From the NCBI GenBank assembly GCA_031401675.1, contig JANNRR010000120.1, positions 1 to 20,801 on the forward strand: 20,801 nt of DNA. Reading direction: 5' to 3'. Position numbers and translations under genes: made by a program. This DNA is from JANNRR01 sp031401675. Lineage in GTDB: Bacteria; Pseudomonadota; Alphaproteobacteria; Rhodobacterales; Rhodobacteraceae. Below are positions 1-7,427 of this stretch, piece after piece. The notes under the pieces are model-generated. The model was not told where the DNA came from. It did not search any database and saw nothing but the letters and a program-made list of their open reading frames with translations. Each line of letters begins with the position of its first letter. The first letter of the stretch is position 1.

Positions 1-118
1 CGAAGCCCTTTGTCTGGAGCAAGACCGCCGATGACATCATCGCCCGCGAACGCCGTGCGCTTGATGCCCTCGATGAAATCAGGGGAAATCGGTAACAAGT
101 GTCAGACTCGGAACACTA
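1..118 (+). mobile_element. Right end of an IS630-like insertion sequence (rest lies outside the window)
   Basis: The window opens inside the last codons of a transposase-like frame (stop at 93-95). After it come about 20 bp reading AAGTGTCAGACTCGGAACAC and then TA at 117-118. IS630/Tc1-type elements duplicate a TA target, so TA at this point suits an element boundary. Directly beyond it a pentapeptide-repeat frame continues without its own start, as expected if the element inserted into that gene. The terminal inverted repeat cannot be confirmed because the left end is outside the window. Confidence 0.5.
3..95 (+). CDS. IS630-family transposase, C-terminal end only
   Basis: Thirty in-frame codons end at TAA 93-95. 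They begin KPFVWSKTADDIIARERR, which resembles the extreme C-terminus of IS630-family DDE transposases, where a 'KPFxWTKxADxIL' stretch followed by a short basic helix is common. The catalytic DDE domain would lie upstream, outside the window, so activity cannot be judged. The call rests on this short tail and on the TA junction 22 bp later. Another transposase family with a similar tail is possible. Confidence 0.55.
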   Translation, partial: KPFVWSKTADDIIARERRALDALDEIRGNR

Positions 119-643
119 GATTGGGCTGACCTCAGCCATAGCGAATTTGTGGCCTCCAACCTCGAGGGAGCGACTTTGAGGTATGCAAATTTATTTGGAA
201 CGAATTTGGACAGTGCACAGTTTCAGTTGGCAAAGACTCAAGAAGCAGACTTTTCATTCGCGACAATGAAAAATGCCAAATTTGGCAGGGCTAGCCTTGC
301 AGGTTCGACATTTGTCTTCAATAACTTTGATGGCGTCAGCTTTTATGAGTCTGATCTGAGCGGATCATATTTTGGATTCGTGACTTTTAGAGTAAATATG
401 GTGACGAAGAATGCCAAGTTTGATGGCTCTGCACTCTTTCACACAGACCTCTCAAATTCGAAGGACCTTTTGAATATTGTCGGCCGACTGTTCGGAGATG
501 CTTCGGTTACAATACCGCAGGCGGCAGGGATGATCGACAAAGGATGGCCCATTCATTGGCCGAAGGACACACTTGAACCCAAAGACTTCGAAACCCAATG
601 GCGCGCCTGGCAGGCCTCCATCGGCTATACCCCGCCCAGCTGA
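119..643 (+). pseudogene. Pentapeptide-repeat protein, 5' end cut off at the IS junction
   Basis: The frame shows consecutive A(D/N)LxX-type pentapeptides (ADLSH, SNLEG, ATLRY, ANLFG, TNLDS, ADFSF, AKFGR, ASLAG, SDLSG), which fold as a right-handed quadrilateral beta-helix. A GTG at 149 could act as a start, but the repeat pattern continues in frame upstream to about 119 (DWADLSHSEF) and stops where the IS630-like end begins, so the N-terminus is probably lost. The C-terminal part (FGDASVTIP, then a Trp-rich HWP...WRAWQAS tail) has no repeats and resembles the tail of pentapeptide proteins in Rhodobacterales. The repeat region is clearly more AT-rich than the neighbouring genes, while the last 80 bases are GC-rich, suggesting foreign origin or relaxed selection. 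Function is unknown. Confidence 0.7.
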
Positions 644-724
644 TCCACCCCTTCAAGAGCACCCGATCGTTAAAACTTCCCTAATTCCCCTTAGTAACCC
701 CTTGAAATCCCTCACCCCGAAAAT

Positions 725-741
725 GTCCCGACCCGGGACAC
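725..741. repeat. Palindromic intergenic motif, copy A
   Basis: TGTCCCGACCCGGGACA has 7-bp arms (TGTCCCG/CGGGACA) around a 3-base centre. A nearly identical and more perfect copy lies at 8705-8721 in the same orientation. This copy sits between the pentapeptide remnant and the 3' end of the enamidase-like gene, in a strongly C-rich stretch (about 700-865). It could be an operator, a small hairpin or a member of a dispersed intergenic repeat family; the sequence does not decide. Confidence 0.55.
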
Positions 742-866
742 CCCCCCAGCAAATCCCCTCTTCCCTCCACTCCCCTGCCTCGGGCATACCCGTGCCACCC
801 ACCCCACCAGGGGCCAGCCCGGCCGGTCGGCCCGCGCCACGCCGGGGCCTTCCCGCCCGCCCCGTG

Positions 867-2078
867 TCAGCCGCCAGCCACCGGCACCACCACCGGCACC
901 CGTCCGGCCGGCGGGGTGTTGCGGCTGCGCTGGCTGCAGATGACGCCGTCGATCACCGTCATGCCGACGCCCGGCAGGTTGCCCTGCTGCACCGACCCCA
1001 GGAGCGACCCGCCCGGCGCATGCTGCGCCTGATCCAGAAACACGAAGTCGGCGCACAGCCCCGCCGCGATCATGCCGGTGTCGAGCTCCCGCTGCCGCGC
1101 GGTGTTGCCGGTGGCAAAGCAGAACGCGATCTCGGCCGGGATGTTGCCCAGCGACGACAGCATCGCGACCATCCGCAGGATGCCCAGGGGCTGCACCCCC
1201 GACCCCGCCGGACCGTCGGTGCCCAGAATGATCCGCTCCAACTGCCCCAACTCGCGCGCCGTGTTCAGCGCCAGAAGCGCCGCCCGCTCGTTGCCATTGT
1301 GCACGATCTCCAGCGCCATGGCGCAGCCCTCGCACAGGCAGATGATCTGATCGTCCGGCAGCGCGGTATGGCCGCCGTTGACATGGCCGATCACGTCGGT
1401 GCCGGTTTCCAGCACCATCGCCGCATCGATCAGACCGGACCCCGGGATCGACGGGCCGCCGGTGTGGATCGTGCTCTGGATGCCGTATTTGCGCGCCCAG
1501 TCCACCATCTGCCGCGCGGTCTTGCCGTCCTTGACCGTGCCCAGCCCGACCTCGCCCAACAGCTTCACCCCGGCGGCGGCAAGATCGCGAAAATCCTCTT
1601 CGACCATGCCATGCTCGATCACCGGTGCCCCGGCGTGGACCTTGACGCCCGAGGGCCGGAAATTTTCGTACCAGCGCTGCGCCGCGATCGCCATCGCCTT
1701 CAATCCGACGATATCGCGCGGGCGGCCCGGCATGTGCACCTCGCCCGCCGAGATCAGCGTGGTGACGCCGCCGTGCAGCGTCGAATCGATCCAGTTCAGC
1801 TGTTGTTGCCGCGGCGTGTAGTCACCGACAACCGGATGCACGTGACTGTCGATCAGGCCGGGGCACAGGGAACAGCCCATGGCATCAATCAGCGTGGTTG
1901 CACCCGCGCAGTCCAGATCGCGTTCGCGGCCCCAGCCGGTGATCTTGCCATTGTCGGCAATCAGGCAATCAGCATCGAGGATCGGCTGTTCCATCCGGCC
2001 CGACAACATCAGCCCGACATTGCGGATCACCAGCCGGGTCGGGCCGGAAGCCGCAGCGGTGCCGGGGTCGTGTGACAT
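867..2078 (-). CDS. Enamidase-like metal-dependent amidohydrolase
   Basis: A 403-residue amidohydrolase-superfamily protein, cytoplasmic, with no signal peptide. Metal ligands appear in the expected order: the HxH pair H79/H81 (GLIDSHVHP), a bridging-acid candidate E176 (LLGEVGLG), H205 (IHTGG), H232 (GHVNGG) and D288 (LGTDGPAGSG). Length and motif order fit enamidase (Ena) of Eubacterium barkeri, a binuclear Fe/Zn enzyme that hydrolyses 1,4,5,6-tetrahydro-6-oxonicotinate to ammonia and 2-formylglutarate. The start at 2078 is chosen because GGGAGGA lies just upstream; the open frame extends further but without conserved sequence. It diverges from the hydroxylase/reductase genes at 2344-8293, and the 6-hydroxynicotinate-reductase-like neighbour is the main reason to prefer enamidase over imidazolonepropionase-like or dihydropyrimidinase-like amidohydrolases. 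The exact substrate is inferred. Confidence 0.8.
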   Translation of the reverse strand: MSHDPGTAAASGPTRLVIRNVGLMLSGRMEQPILDADCLIADNGKITGWGRERDLDCAGATTLIDAMGCSLCPGLIDSHVHPVVGDYTPRQQQLNWIDSTLHGGVTTLISAGEVHMPGRPRDIVGLKAMAIAAQRWYENFRPSGVKVHAGAPVIEHGMVEEDFRDLAAAGVKLLGEVGLGTVKDGKTARQMVDWARKYGIQSTIHTGGPSIPGSGLIDAAMVLETGTDVIGHVNGGHTALPDDQIICLCEGCAMALEIVHNGNERAALLALNTARELGQLERIILGTDGPAGSGVQPLGILRMVAMLSSLGNIPAEIAFCFATGNTARQRELDTGMIAAGLCADFVFLDQAQHAPGGSLLGSVQQGNLPGVGMTVIDGVICSQRSRNTPPAGRVPVVVPVAGG

Positions 2079-2343
2079 GATCGGTCCTCCCTGATCGGGG
2101 CAGAGGCTAGCAGGGTTCCGGGCGCGATCAAGCGGGTCCGCAGCAGCCCCGGGGCCGGGCCTGCCCCTGCAATGGACCGAAGAGGGGCAACCGAAGGCAT
2201 GGCCAGCCCATGCGCGTTTGCCGGTTGACCATTGCGCCGAAACAGCGATGATTGCCGGGGCGGTCTGGTGCCTGCCGGCGCGGGTTGACCGGCACGCCGG
2301 CCGCCTGACGAGTACGGACGAGCAAAGCCCGAGGCAAGGCGGC
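2079..2343. promoter_or_regulatory. Divergent intergenic region between the enamidase-like gene and the hydroxylase operon
   Basis: This 265-bp gap must hold the promoters of both divergent units. Two GGTTGACC direct repeats occur exactly 60 bp apart (2223-2230 and 2283-2290). Each contains a TTGACC that could serve as a -35 box, but no convincing -10 box follows at 16-18 bp. The repeats may be binding sites for an unlinked regulator. No regulator gene is adjacent to this operon. Confidence 0.35.
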
Positions 2344-3198
2344 ATGGCCTATCACACCCCGAACCGGCTGGATCAGGCCTTTGACATCCTGGAGGACGGG
2401 CAGGTCTCGCTGATTGCCGGCGGCACCGACTGGTTTCCCATGCGCGGCGACCGGATCAGCGGCGAGGCGCTGCTGGACGTCGCGGCCCTGCCCGGATTTC
2501 GCGGCATCAGCCGTGCCGACGGGCTGTGGCGGTTCGGGGCCGCGACCCGCTGGTCCGAAATCTTGCGCGCCGATCTGCCGCCGGCGTTCGACGGTCTGAA
2601 GGCGGCAGCGCGCGAGGTCGGGTCGGTGCAGATCCAGAATGCCGGGACGATTGCCGGCAATCTGTGCAATGCCTCGCCCGCTGCCGATGGCGTGCCACCG
2701 CTGCTGACGCTGGAGGCGTCGGTCGAACTGGTGTCGCGGGCCGGACGGCGCGCGTTGCGGCTGGACGATTTCCTGACCGGGGTGCGCCGGACCGATCTGC
2801 GGCAGGGCGAGTTGCTGGCGGCGGTGCTGGTTCCTGATCCGCCGGCAGGGGCGCTTGGCGGCTTCGTCAAGGCCGGAAACCGCCGCTATCTGGTGATTTC
2901 AACCGCCATGGTGGCGATGCTGCTGCGCCCGGTTGACGGCCGTATTGCCGAAGCGCGGGTAGCGGTCGGGGCCTGTTCGCCGGTGGCGATGCGCCTGTCG
3001 CAGTTGGAGGCTGACCTGCGGGGCCAGTTGCTGGACAGGTCGCCACTGGACGAACCACCGCCGGCGGTCACGCCCGCGCATCTTGCGCCGCTGACGCCGA
3101 TATCCGACCTGCGCGGCAGTGCCGACCATCGCCGCGAACTGGCGGGCGAACTGATCGGCCGCTTGCTGGCGGACCTGAAGCGCCGGGGGGCTGACTAG
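2344..3198 (+). CDS. FAD-binding subunit of a xanthine-dehydrogenase-family hydroxylase
   Basis: A 284-residue protein of the CoxM/XdhB/NdhF type, which binds FAD and passes electrons from the iron-sulfur domains to the acceptor. The N-terminal FAD motif AGGTDWFP (residues 25-32) and the second motif GTIAGNLCNASPAAD (about 101-115) are both present, and length matches the family. The start at 2344 (MAYHTPNRL) is preferred: it has a purine-rich GAGGCAAGG upstream, and the longer frame beginning at 2218 adds a non-conserved leader. Its stop lies one base before the start of the molybdenum subunit, so the two are almost certainly co-translated and form one complex. It corresponds in role to NdhF of nicotinate dehydrogenase, but sequence alone does not fix the substrate. 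Confidence 0.85.
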   Translation: MAYHTPNRLDQAFDILEDGQVSLIAGGTDWFPMRGDRISGEALLDVAALPGFRGISRADGLWRFGAATRWSEILRADLPPAFDGLKAAAREVGSVQIQNAGTIAGNLCNASPAADGVPPLLTLEASVELVSRAGRRALRLDDFLTGVRRTDLRQGELLAAVLVPDPPAGALGGFVKAGNRRYLVISTAMVAMLLRPVDGRIAEARVAVGACSPVAMRLSQLEADLRGQLLDRSPLDEPPPAVTPAHLAPLTPISDLRGSADHRRELAGELIGRLLADLKRRGAD

Positions 3199-3199
3199 G

Positions 3200-5944
3200 G
3201 TGGACATCCGCGCCGACAACACTCTGGTCAGCTTCATCCTGAATGACCTTCCCGTGCATGCCGCGCCGCAGGCTGGCGAGCGGTTGTCGCAGACCCTGCG
3301 CGAACGACTGGGGGCGCGCGAGGTCAAGGTCGGCTGCAATGCCGGCGATTGCGGTGCCTGCACGGTGCTGGTGGACGGCGCGCCGGTCTGCGCCTGCCTG
3401 ATGGCGACGCAGCAGGCCGACGGCTGCCGGGTCGAAACCGCTGCCGGGCTGCGGCACGATCCGGTCGGGCTGGCGCTGAGCGAAAGCTTCATGGACCATC
3501 ACGCGGCGCAGTGCGGCATCTGCACGCCGGGGATGTTGCTGGCGGCGGTGGCTTTGTTGCGGGCGGTGCCGCGACCTGATGTTGCCCAGGTGCAGGACGC
3601 ACTTGGCGGCGTTCTGTGCCGCTGCACCGGCTATCGTCGGATCATCGACGCGGTCGTTGCGGCCGGACAGGGCCTTGCACCCCAGATCATTTCCGGTGCG
3701 GTGGGCAATGCCGTCCGCCGGATCGACGGTCTGGCCAAGGTCGACGGCACCGAAGCCTTTGGCGACGATGTGGCCCCGGAAGGCGCGCTGGTGGTGATGG
3801 TGATCCGCTCGCCGCATCCGCGCGCCGGCTTTGCCTTCGGCGACCTTGACGGTTTCATCGCGGCGAACCCCGGCCTCGTTTGCTGCCTGACCGCCCGCGA
3901 CGTGCCGGGGCGCAACGCCTTCGGGGTAATCCCGGCCTTTGTCGATCAGCCGGTGTTTGCCGAAACCGAAACAAGGTTCCGGGGTGAGGCGGTGGCGGCC
4001 GTGGTCGGCGAGGCCGGGGCGATGGCCCGGTTCGACCCGCGCGGCTTTCCCGTGCACTGGACGCCGTTGGCCGGGGTGGCCGAGGTGCCCGCCGCTTTGG
4101 CCGACGGCGCCGTACAACTGCACGCAGGCAAACCCGGCAACGTCATGTGCGGCGGTTTCGTCAGATGCGGCGATGCCGATGCGGCGCTGGCGCGGGCCGA
4201 TGTCGTGGTCGAAGCGTCGTTCGAGACCGGGTTTGTCGAACATGCCTATATCGAGCCCGAGGCGGGGTTCGCAGAGCTGCGTCAGGGCCGGGTCGAGATT
4301 CACGCCTGCACTCAGGCCCCCTACATGGACCGCGACAGCATGGCCGCGATTCTGGGCATGGACCCGGGCCTTGTGCGGATCGTGCCGACCGCCGTCGGCG
4401 GCGGCTTCGGCTCGAAGCTCGACATTTCAGTGCAGCCCTACATCGCCTTGGCCGCGCTGCGGACCGGCCGCCCCGCCCGGATCACCTATTCGCGGACGGA
4501 ATCGATGCAGTCCACCACCAAACGCCACCCGTCCCGGATCAGCCTGCGGCTCGGGGCCACGCAGGACGGCAAGCTGTGCGGCATGACTTTTGCCGGTGAT
4601 TTCAACACCGGGGCCTATGCCTCCTGGGGCCCGACCGTGGCGACACGGGTGCCGGTGCATGCCTCGGGCCCCTACCGGATCGCCGATTACACCGCCCGGT
4701 CGCGCGCGATCTACACCCACAACCCGCCCGCCGGGGCGTTTCGCGGTTTCGGTGTGCCGCAATCGGCCATCGCGCAGGAATGCCTGTTCGACCTGCTGGC
4801 GGACCGGCTGGGCCTCGATCCGCTGGAGTTCCGCATCCTGAATGCGCTGGACAACGGCATTCCGACCGTCTGCGGGCAGGTGTTTGCGGCCGGCGTCGGC
4901 ATCCGCGAATGCCTGACCGCGCTGCGCCCGGCCTGGGCCTTGGCCCGCGCTGATTGTGCACGCTACAACGCGGCGCCCGGGGTGATGCGGCGCGGGGCCG
5001 GGGTCGCGGCGTGCTGGTACGGTTGCGGCAACACCTCGCTGGCCAATCCCTCGACGATCAAGTGCGGCGTGCGCCCGGATGGCACGGTCGTGCTGCATCA
5101 GGGGGCGACCGACATCGGGCAGGGGTCCAACACCGTGATCGCCCAGATATTCGCGCAAGCCTTGGGCGTGGCGGTCGAAACACTGGCGCTGCTCGGCCCC
5201 GATACCGCAACGACACCGGATGCCGGCAAGACCTCGGGCTCGCGCCAGACCTTTGTATCCGGCAATGCCGCCAAACTGGCCGGTGAAGCCCTGCGCCTGC
5301 AGGTACTGCGGCTCTGCAATGCCGCCAGTGATGCCGTGATCCGGTTCGGGGGTGGTGCGGTCCGGGTGGCCGATGCCACCGGCACGCAGGAAATCGACCT
5401 GGCCCGGCTGCCACCGGACGACGACGGCTACGTGCTGACCGCAACCGAAACCTACGATCCGCCGACGCAGCCTCTGGATCACAACGGTCAGGGCGCGCCC
5501 TATGCCCAGTTCGGCTATGCCGCGCATCTGGTGGTGGTCGAGGTTGACACCAAAACCGGCGCGGTGCGCCCCTTGCACGTCACCGCCGCTCACGACGTCG
5601 GCCATGCCATCAACCCCGGCCTGATCGAGGGGCAGGTACAGGGTGGCATCGCGCAGGGGCTGGGAATGGCCCTGATGGAGGAGTATGTGCCCGGGCGAAC
5701 CGAAAACCTGCATGATTACCTGATCCCGACCATCGGCGACGTGCCACCCATTGACACCATCATCATCGAGGTGCCGGATCTGCACGGACCCTACGGCGCA
5801 AAAGGGTTGGGCGAGCATGTGCTGATCCCGACGGCCCCGGCGATCCTGAATGCGATCCGCAACGCCACCGGCGTGCTGCTGACCCGGGTTCCGGCCACCC
5901 CGCCCCGGGTCCGGGCCGCGTTGAAAGAGGCTGGCTATGGCTGA
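3200..5944 (+). CDS. Fused [2Fe-2S]/molybdopterin subunit of a xanthine-dehydrogenase-family hydroxylase
   Basis: A 914-residue fusion of the small iron-sulfur and large molybdenum subunits. Residues 1-160 carry a plant-type [2Fe-2S] set (C46, C51, C54, C66) and the second helical-domain set (C105, C108, C140, C142; CGICTPG...CRCTGY). From about residue 170 the molybdopterin domain shows GGGFGSK (400-406), AFRGFG (513-518), QGATDIGQG (634-642) and AKGLGEHVL (867-875), whose E872 is the candidate catalytic glutamate. Such enzymes insert a water-derived oxygen next to a ring nitrogen. Here the likely reaction is hydroxylation of an N-heterocycle such as nicotinate before ring reduction. The start is a GTG after a G-rich stretch, one base beyond the FAD-subunit stop. 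The 3' end overlaps the next gene by 8 bp. In most relatives the iron-sulfur and molybdenum parts are separate genes; no XdhC/CoxI-type maturation gene is in the window. Confidence 0.85.
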   Translation: MDIRADNTLVSFILNDLPVHAAPQAGERLSQTLRERLGAREVKVGCNAGDCGACTVLVDGAPVCACLMATQQADGCRVETAAGLRHDPVGLALSESFMDHHAAQCGICTPGMLLAAVALLRAVPRPDVAQVQDALGGVLCRCTGYRRIIDAVVAAGQGLAPQIISGAVGNAVRRIDGLAKVDGTEAFGDDVAPEGALVVMVIRSPHPRAGFAFGDLDGFIAANPGLVCCLTARDVPGRNAFGVIPAFVDQPVFAETETRFRGEAVAAVVGEAGAMARFDPRGFPVHWTPLAGVAEVPAALADGAVQLHAGKPGNVMCGGFVRCGDADAALARADVVVEASFETGFVEHAYIEPEAGFAELRQGRVEIHACTQAPYMDRDSMAAILGMDPGLVRIVPTAVGGGFGSKLDISVQPYIALAALRTGRPARITYSRTESMQSTTKRHPSRISLRLGATQDGKLCGMTFAGDFNTGAYASWGPTVATRVPVHASGPYRIADYTARSRAIYTHNPPAGAFRGFGVPQSAIAQECLFDLLADRLGLDPLEFRILNALDNGIPTVCGQVFAAGVGIRECLTALRPAWALARADCARYNAAPGVMRRGAGVAACWYGCGNTSLANPSTIKCGVRPDGTVVLHQGATDIGQGSNTVIAQIFAQALGVAVETLALLGPDTATTPDAGKTSGSRQTFVSGNAAKLAGEALRLQVLRLCNAASDAVIRFGGGAVRVADATGTQEIDLARLPPDDDGYVLTATETYDPPTQPLDHNGQGAPYAQFGYAAHLVVVEVDTKTGAVRPLHVTAAHDVGHAINPGLIEGQVQGGIAQGLGMALMEEYVPGRTENLHDYLIPTIGDVPPIDTIIIEVPDLHGPYGAKGLGEHVLIPTAPAILNAIRNATGVLLTRVPATPPRVRAALKEAGYG

Positions 5945-7427
5945 CGACCCCGGTGCCCCCGACAAGATCCGCTGCGATGCCTGCCCGGTCATGTGCTACA
6001 TCGCCGAAGGCCGGGCCGGGGCCTGCGACCGCTATGCCAACCGGCAAGGCGAACTGGTGCGGCTGGACCCGCTGACGGTGATTGCCGCCGGGCCGGATCT
6101 GGTGCCGTTTCTGGGCGACGGCGCTCTGGCGCAGGACTGGGACGGCGACCTGATTCAGGGCCACCGCCCGTTCATCACCGCCGTCGGTGCCGGGACCACC
6201 TATCCCGACTACAAACCGGCACCTTTCATCGTCAGCCAACGGGTCGCCGGTGTCGATATGGTCACCGTCGTCACCGAGGGCATTTTCAGCTACTGCGGTG
6301 CCAAGGTCAAAATCGATACCGACCGCCACGTCGGGCCGGAACGGGCCCTTGTCCGGGTAGACGGCGAACCGATCGGCCATGTGATGACCGGCGAATACGG
6401 CTCGAAGATGCTGTCGCTGGGTGGGGTGGAACATCTGACCGGCGGCTCGAAGAAAGAGGGCCGGGTGACCTGCGACGCGCTGATGCGGCTGTGCAACCGG
6501 CAGGCGGTCGCGGTGCAGATCGACGACGGCGCGGATGTGGTCATTCAGGCCGGGCAGCCGCCGGTGATCAACGGCGTGCCGGAAAAGCTGATGCGGGTCG
6601 GCTGCGGCTCGGCCACCATCGGCATGTTTGCCAGGCAGTGGCTCGGACAGGTGGACGAGGTGGTGGTGGTCGATGACCACATCACCGGCGTCCTGTCCGA
6701 GCATCAGGCCGGTAAGCTGCTGGACATCCCGCCCACCGGCATCCGGATGAAGGGTCGGCGCTCGACGCCGGGGCGGTATTTTCAGGTGGCGGGGCCTGGA
6801 ACCGGTTGGGGCGGCACCAACATCGAAGACCCGTTGACGATCCTGAAGCCGTTTGATTCCAAAGTGGCGCGCCCGGGCCTGCGGCTGCTGATGATCTCGA
6901 CCACCGGCGAGCAATGGGCCTATTACCGGCTTGACGACACCCTGACCCCGGTGCCGGCCGAGGCCCCGGACGCGCTGCGGGCCACTGCGGACCGGATCGC
7001 CGAAAACTGCGAGCCGTCTCTTTGTTCGGTGCTGTTCATGGGTGGGGCCGGCGGCAGCCTGCGCGCCGGGGTCACCAGCAATCCGGTCAAGCTGACGCAC
7101 TCGGTCAAGGATGCGCTGACCTTTGTCTCCTGCGGTGGCGCCGAAGCCTATGTCTGGCCCGGCGGCGGCATCACGGTGATGGTCGATGTGATGAAGATGC
7201 CGACCAATGCCTTCGGCTACGTGCCGACCCCGGCCCTGGTGGCCCCGATCGAATTCACCCTGCGCTTGCAGGACTATGCGGCGCTGGGCGGGCATGTCGA
7301 CCATATCCGCCCGGTCGAAAGCGTGCTGACCCCCGATATCCGCCGGGTGGCGGCAGCGGATCATGCGGCGGACCCGCATGACAGCCGCAATTACCGCTGG
7401 AACCGAACGGGCAGGGGCGGCAGATGA
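5937..7427 (+). CDS. 6-hydroxynicotinate reductase-like iron-sulfur flavoprotein
   Basis: A 496-residue protein resembling the family named after 6-hydroxynicotinate reductase (Hnr) of Eubacterium barkeri, which reduces 6-hydroxynicotinate to 1,4,5,6-tetrahydro-6-oxonicotinate and carries a covalently bound flavin and Fe-S clusters. The N-terminus has four closely spaced cysteines (C13, C16, C20, C30; CDACPVMC...GAC) suited to a [4Fe-4S] cluster. More cysteines (C120, C179, C186, C223, C358, C363, C399) are scattered, several beside glycine-rich turns (VGCGSAT at 222-227, SCGGAEAY at 398-405). No membrane segment or signal peptide is visible. The start overlaps the hydroxylase stop by 8 bp and the end overlaps the UPF0280 gene by 4 bp, showing tight translational coupling. 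Substrate and electron donor are not known. The E. barkeri enzyme was reported with more clusters than the single obvious motif here, so the two may not be equivalent. Confidence 0.75.
   Translation: MADDPGAPDKIRCDACPVMCYIAEGRAGACDRYANRQGELVRLDPLTVIAAGPDLVPFLGDGALAQDWDGDLIQGHRPFITAVGAGTTYPDYKPAPFIVSQRVAGVDMVTVVTEGIFSYCGAKVKIDTDRHVGPERALVRVDGEPIGHVMTGEYGSKMLSLGGVEHLTGGSKKEGRVTCDALMRLCNRQAVAVQIDDGADVVIQAGQPPVINGVPEKLMRVGCGSATIGMFARQWLGQVDEVVVVDDHITGVLSEHQAGKLLDIPPTGIRMKGRRSTPGRYFQVAGPGTGWGGTNIEDPLTILKPFDSKVARPGLRLLMISTTGEQWAYYRLDDTLTPVPAEAPDALRATADRIAENCEPSLCSVLFMGGAGGSLRAGVTSNPVKLTHSVKDALTFVSCGGAEAYVWPGGGITVMVDVMKMPTNAFGYVPTPALVAPIEFTLRLQDYAALGGHVDHIRPVESVLTPDIRRVAAADHAADPHDSRNYRWNRTGRGGR

Noticed and set aside
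573..2075. Long open frame on the plus strand opposite the enamidase-like gene
   Set aside because: It is antisense to a gene with full amidohydrolase motifs. Its product is an Arg/His/Pro-rich string without family features, typical of shadows in high-GC DNA.
4427..5992. 521-codon frame on the minus strand under the molybdenum subunit
   Set aside because: It lies opposite a well-supported gene and has no recognisable motif; long antisense frames are expected at this GC content.
5763..7379. 538-codon frame on the minus strand under the reductase
   Set aside because: The same reasoning applies: low-complexity His/Arg/Gly-rich product antisense to a coupled gene pair.
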